A stretch of 64,000 nucleotides of DNA from Comamonadaceae bacterium (GTDB lineage Bacteria > Pseudomonadota > Gammaproteobacteria > Burkholderiales > Burkholderiaceae_C): the NCBI GenBank assembly GCA_027488985.1, contig JAIYAR010000016.1, forward strand, positions 1 to 64,000, read 5' to 3'. How positions within the stretch are numbered: position 1 is the stretch's first letter; each line of letters opens with the position of its first letter. Below are positions 61,146 to 64,000 of the stretch, in pieces. Position numbers and translations under genes: made by a program. The notes under the pieces were generated by a model. It saw nothing but the letters and a program-made list of their open reading frames with translations. It was not told where the DNA came from and ran no database searches.

Positions 61146-62717
61146 ATGAAATTCAAGGTACTCGCTCTCGCCGCAACCATGGCACTCGGAGCAACCGCAT
61201 TGCAGGCCAAAACATTCAAATGGTCCAGCGCGAGTGACATTGCTACCTGGGATATCCACTCCCAGAACAATGCACTTCAAAACGGCATCCATGCAGCGGT
61301 CTACGAAAGCTTTGTTTACTACAACAGCAAAACTTTCAAGATTGAACCCGTACTGGCCACTGCCTGGAAGGAAATCACCCCTACCCAGATGCGCTTTACC
61401 CTGCGTAGCGGTGTGAAGTTTCATGACGGCAGCCCCTTGACCGCAGACGACGCTGTGTTCTCTATCCAGCGCGCGATGATGCCCACCTCCAACTTCACCC
61501 CTTACATCCAGGGCGTGGACAAGGTGGTCAAGGTTAACGAAACCACTTTCGACGTTTACAGCAAATCCGCCAACCCCGTCCTGCTGAACCAGATGACTGA
61601 ATTGCGCGTCATGAGCAAGGCTTGGGCAGAAAAGAACAAGTCTGTCGCTCCCAAGGACATCAAGACCCAAGAAGAAAACTTTGCGCACCGCAATGCCAAC
61701 GGCACCGGCCCTTACATGCTCAAGGAATGGCTGCCTGACCAGAAGCTGGTTTTGACCCAGAACAAAGCCTGGTGGGGCAAGGCTGAGACCAACGTCACAG
61801 AAATTGTTTACACACCCGTCAAGGCAGTAGCCACGCGCATGGCAGCCCTGCTGTCCGGTGAAGTGGATCTGGTGCTGGACCCCAGTCCGCAAGACCTGCC
61901 ACGCGTGCGTTCGAACCCGGACCTGAAGGTCATGGACGGTATTGAAAACCGCACGATCTTCTTCGGTATGGACCAATACCGTGACGAACTGGTGGGCAGC
62001 AACATCAAAGGCAAAAACCCCCTGAAGGACGTTCGCGTTCGCAAAGCGCTTTACCAGGCCATCGACGCAGATGCCATCACCCGCGTCACCATGCGCGGTC
62101 TGGGGCAGCCAACCGGCGCCATCGTTGCACCCCAGGTCAACGGCTGGACAGAAGCTGTGCACAAACGTTATCCCTTCGACGTGGCAGCTGCGCAGAAGTT
62201 GCTTGCTGACGCCGGCTACAAAGACGGTTTCGAAGTGGACTTCGCCTGCCCGAACAACCGTTACATCAACGATGAACAGATCTGCCAGGCGGTTACCGCC
62301 ATGTGGTCACGCATCGGTGTGAAGGCCAAGTTGCGTACCTTGCCTTTGGTGACGTACTTCCCGATGATCCAGCGCAACGAAGCCAGCATCTACATGCTGG
62401 GTTGGGGCGTGCCGACATTTGATGCACTCTACAGCTTGCAGTCCCTGGTCCGTACCGTGGGCGCAGGTGGCGACGGCAACTACAACGTGGGCCGCTACAG
62501 CAACCCCCAGATGGATGCGCTGGTGGAACGCACCAAGAAGGAAACCGACCTGAAGTTGCGTACCGAGTTGCTCACCAAGGCACTGCAGTTGCACAACGAT
62601 GATGTCGCCAACATCCCCTTGCACAACCAGGTGATTCCTTGGGCGATGAAGAAAAACATCGAAGTGGTTCACCGCGCTGACAACCGCCTCGATTGGCGCT
62701 TGGTCAAAGTCAAGTAA
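61146..62717 (+). CDS. ABC transporter substrate-binding protein, family 5 (peptide/opine type)
   Basis: A 523-residue extracytoplasmic solute-binding protein of the DppA/OppA family. A signal peptide (MKFKVLALAATMALGATALQA) ends at about residue 21, so it works in the periplasm. Typical segments are SDIATWDIHSQNN, LRSGVKFHDGSPLTADDAVFSIQR, NGTGPYMLKEWLPDQKLVL and VRKALYQAIDADAITRVTMRG. ATG 61146 is chosen for the signal peptide; the frame's earlier starts add an unlikely leader. It is followed by a terminator and then two permease genes, as usual for these importers. The substrate is unknown. Confidence 0.93.
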   Translation: MKFKVLALAATMALGATALQAKTFKWSSASDIATWDIHSQNNALQNGIHAAVYESFVYYNSKTFKIEPVLATAWKEITPTQMRFTLRSGVKFHDGSPLTADDAVFSIQRAMMPTSNFTPYIQGVDKVVKVNETTFDVYSKSANPVLLNQMTELRVMSKAWAEKNKSVAPKDIKTQEENFAHRNANGTGPYMLKEWLPDQKLVLTQNKAWWGKAETNVTEIVYTPVKAVATRMAALLSGEVDLVLDPSPQDLPRVRSNPDLKVMDGIENRTIFFGMDQYRDELVGSNIKGKNPLKDVRVRKALYQAIDADAITRVTMRGLGQPTGAIVAPQVNGWTEAVHKRYPFDVAAAQKLLADAGYKDGFEVDFACPNNRYINDEQICQAVTAMWSRIGVKAKLRTLPLVTYFPMIQRNEASIYMLGWGVPTFDALYSLQSLVRTVGAGGDGNYNVGRYSNPQMDALVERTKKETDLKLRTELLTKALQLHNDDVANIPLHNQVIPWAMKKNIEVVHRADNRLDWRLVKVK

Positions 62718-62737
62718 GACCGCCTTTCACTGCTAAC

Positions 62738-62775
62738 AGGGTCGCGGCAACGACTGTCGCGACCCTCATTTTTTT
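62738..62775 (+). terminator. Intra-operon terminator between binding protein and permease
   Basis: AGGGTCGCG and CGCGACCCT form a perfect nine-pair stem around an 11-base loop, followed by CA and a run of eight T. It lies only eight bases before the permease start, so it would let the binding protein be made in excess over the membrane subunits. Confidence 0.85.
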
Positions 62776-62782
62776 TGAACCT

Positions 62783-63763
62783 ATGTTTGCATTCATAGTG
62801 CGGCGCCTGGCGCAAGCGGCAATGGTGATGATCACTGTTGCCCTCATATCGTTCATGTTGTTCCAGTACGTTGGCGACCCGGTCGTCTTTCTGCTGGGTC
62901 AAGATGCAACGCAAGAACAGATACGTGAATTGCGCCAGGCTCTCGGCCTGGATCAGCCATTCATCGTTCAGTTCTGGCATTTCCTTGCCAATGCGGCTCA
63001 AGGTGAGTTTGGTTTCAGCCTGCGTCAAGGTACACAGGTGTCATCCCTGATCGCTGAACGCTTTCCCGCTACGCTCGAACTGGCCCTGGTAGCCGGTGTA
63101 TTGGCGCTCTCGGTAGGCATCCCCATGGGGGTGTATGCCGCGCTCAAACGCGGTTCCTTCCTGAGCCAAGTGTTTATGACACTGTCCCTGCTCGGCGTTT
63201 CTTTGCCCACCTTCCTGATCGGCATCCTGCTGATTCTGATTTTTGCAGTGACCTTGGGCTGGTTTCCCAGCTTCGGACGAGGCGAGGTCGTGAAAATCGG
63301 CTGGTGGACCAGCAGTTTGCTCACTGCCAAAGGCTGGCACCACATAGTGTTGCCTGCAGTCACTCTGGCCATTTTTCAGCTCACCCTGATCATGCGACTG
63401 GTACGTGCCGAAATGTTGGAAGTGCTGCGCACCGACTACATCAAGTTCGCCCGCGCACGCGGGTTGACTACCCGGGCCGTTCACTTTGGCCATGCACTGA
63501 AAAACACCTTGGTGCCCGTAATGACCATTACTGGTTTGCAGCTCGGTGGCTTGATCGCGTTTGCCATCATCACCGAGACCGTTTTCCAATGGCCGGGCAT
63601 GGGCTTGTTGTTCATACAGGCAGTGACCTTCGCGGACATTCCAGTAATGGCCGCTTATCTGTGTCTGATCGCCCTGATCTTTGTGGTGATCAACCTGATC
63701 GTCGACTTGCTTTACTTCGCTGTGGATCCACGCCTGCGCGCAGGCAAATCCGGCGCTCACTGA
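62783..63763 (+). CDS. ABC transporter permease (DppB/OppB type)
   Basis: A 326-residue inner-membrane permease of the peptide/nickel/opine importer family. It begins MFAFIVRRLAQAAMVMITVALISFMLF, contains GDPVVFLLGQDATQEQIRELRQALGLDQP, LSVGIPMGVYAAL and the ATPase-docking loop EMLEVLRTDYIKFARARGLTTRAVHFGHALKNTLVPV, and ends with GGLIAFAIITETVFQWPGMG. About six membrane helices are predicted. The ATG at 62783 lies right after the hairpin, so the ribosome site is only the weak stretch following the T run. The partner permease starts 43 bases later. Confidence 0.93.
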   Translation: MFAFIVRRLAQAAMVMITVALISFMLFQYVGDPVVFLLGQDATQEQIRELRQALGLDQPFIVQFWHFLANAAQGEFGFSLRQGTQVSSLIAERFPATLELALVAGVLALSVGIPMGVYAALKRGSFLSQVFMTLSLLGVSLPTFLIGILLILIFAVTLGWFPSFGRGEVVKIGWWTSSLLTAKGWHHIVLPAVTLAIFQLTLIMRLVRAEMLEVLRTDYIKFARARGLTTRAVHFGHALKNTLVPVMTITGLQLGGLIAFAIITETVFQWPGMGLLFIQAVTFADIPVMAAYLCLIALIFVVINLIVDLLYFAVDPRLRAGKSGAH

Positions 63764-63806
63764 GCCGACTCGAAGTCACCCGATTTTTTCCCATGAGGAA
63801 CCTCAA

Positions 63807-64000
63807 TTGAAAAACCTGTTTCACCGGTGGTGGGACGGCGATGTGGGCTATAGCTTCCGCACATCGCCCACGGCCATCTTCGCCGCGCTTATTGCGCTTG
63901 TCTGCCTGATCTGTGCGCTCTTTGCCCCTTGGATCGCCCCGCACAATCCGTTTGATCTGGCGACATTGCAACTGGACAACGCCCGCCTTCCTCCCGCATG
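63807..64000 (+). CDS. ABC transporter permease (DppC/OppC type), 3' end outside window
   Basis: The first 64 residues of the second permease of the importer. TTG 63807 starts MKNLFHRWWDGDVGYSFRTS, followed by a membrane helix AIFAALIALVCLICALFAPWIAP and the family segment HNPFDLATL. GAGGAAC lies upstream; the ATG at 63793 leads to an early stop, so TTG is the only sensible start. The remaining part lies beyond the window. Confidence 0.85.
   Translation, partial: MKNLFHRWWDGDVGYSFRTSPTAIFAALIALVCLICALFAPWIAPHNPFDLATLQLDNARLPPA

Noticed and set aside
61137..62162. 341-residue minus-strand open frame opposite the solute-binding protein gene
   Set aside because: The plus-strand protein has a signal peptide and family motifs; the minus frame is a shadow.

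Overview
The window joins two kinds of DNA. Bases 1 to about 36,590 look like an accessory, defence-rich island. From the tRNA-Pro gene at 36,591-36,667 onward it reads as an ordinary, compact chromosomal backbone. The backbone order thrS-infC-rpmI-rplT-pheS-pheT-ihfA-merR-tRNA-Pro, with a neighbouring aceA and an H1-like/SWIB protein, suggests a betaproteobacterium of the Burkholderiales, probably Comamonadaceae. This is inferred from gene order and protein character; no database search was possible.

Island, left part (1-18,835). The window opens inside a gene carrying a perfect 9-bp tandem repeat (Pro-Val-Ala), followed by an inovirus Gp2/YagK-YfjJ type HUH-like protein. A long minus-strand series follows, transcribed from 18,835 down to 1,323. 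It holds a giant NERD nuclease-pseudokinase-kinase-UPF1-like helicase protein with a tightly coupled partner of unknown function, then a type I restriction-modification locus (hsdM, hsdS, hsdR). Embedded in that locus are a DUF262/DUF1524 (GmrSD-like) protein, a possible PIN-like protein and an MBL-fold hydrolase. A decayed 64-bp copy of the hsdR 5' end lies upstream of the MBL gene and marks it as a later insertion.

Island, middle (19,434-22,894). A plus-strand module typical of plasmids and integrative elements: split zinc ribbon with glycine zipper, DUF932, YqaJ-type recombinase/exonuclease, and a recombination-directionality-factor-like metal-binding protein.

Island, right part (23,323-36,590). 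A minus-strand cassette encodes a four-TM protein, a membrane-anchored vWA-like protein, a MotA/ZorA-like channel subunit with a long coiled-coil tail, and a MotB/ZorB-like partner whose membrane helix carries Glu. I do not recognise this set as a named system; it is the best candidate here for an undescribed, Zorya-like defence machine. Upstream on the same strand are a HelD/UvrD-like helicase with a C-terminal zinc finger and a small membrane zinc-ribbon protein. A secreted non-specific nuclease, an unknown membrane protein and a DUF4393/Abi-alpha protein complete the island. No integrase or transfer gene is visible, so the left end probably lies outside the window.

Backbone (36,591-64,000). 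The translation operon begins with a leader showing the parts of a classical attenuator: a Thr-rich 13-residue peptide, an antiterminator segment and a terminator ahead of thrS. infC appears to start at the rare codon AUC. aceA has twin palindromic operators. From 46,490 to 58,748 lies a polyamine uptake and catabolism region: PotFGHI transporter, two glutamine-synthetase-family enzymes, SpuC-like aminotransferase, MocR regulator, PuuB-like oxidase and agmatinase. The right end carries a DMT exporter, an RraA-like protein, an H1/SWIB protein and the start of a peptide-type ABC transporter operon.
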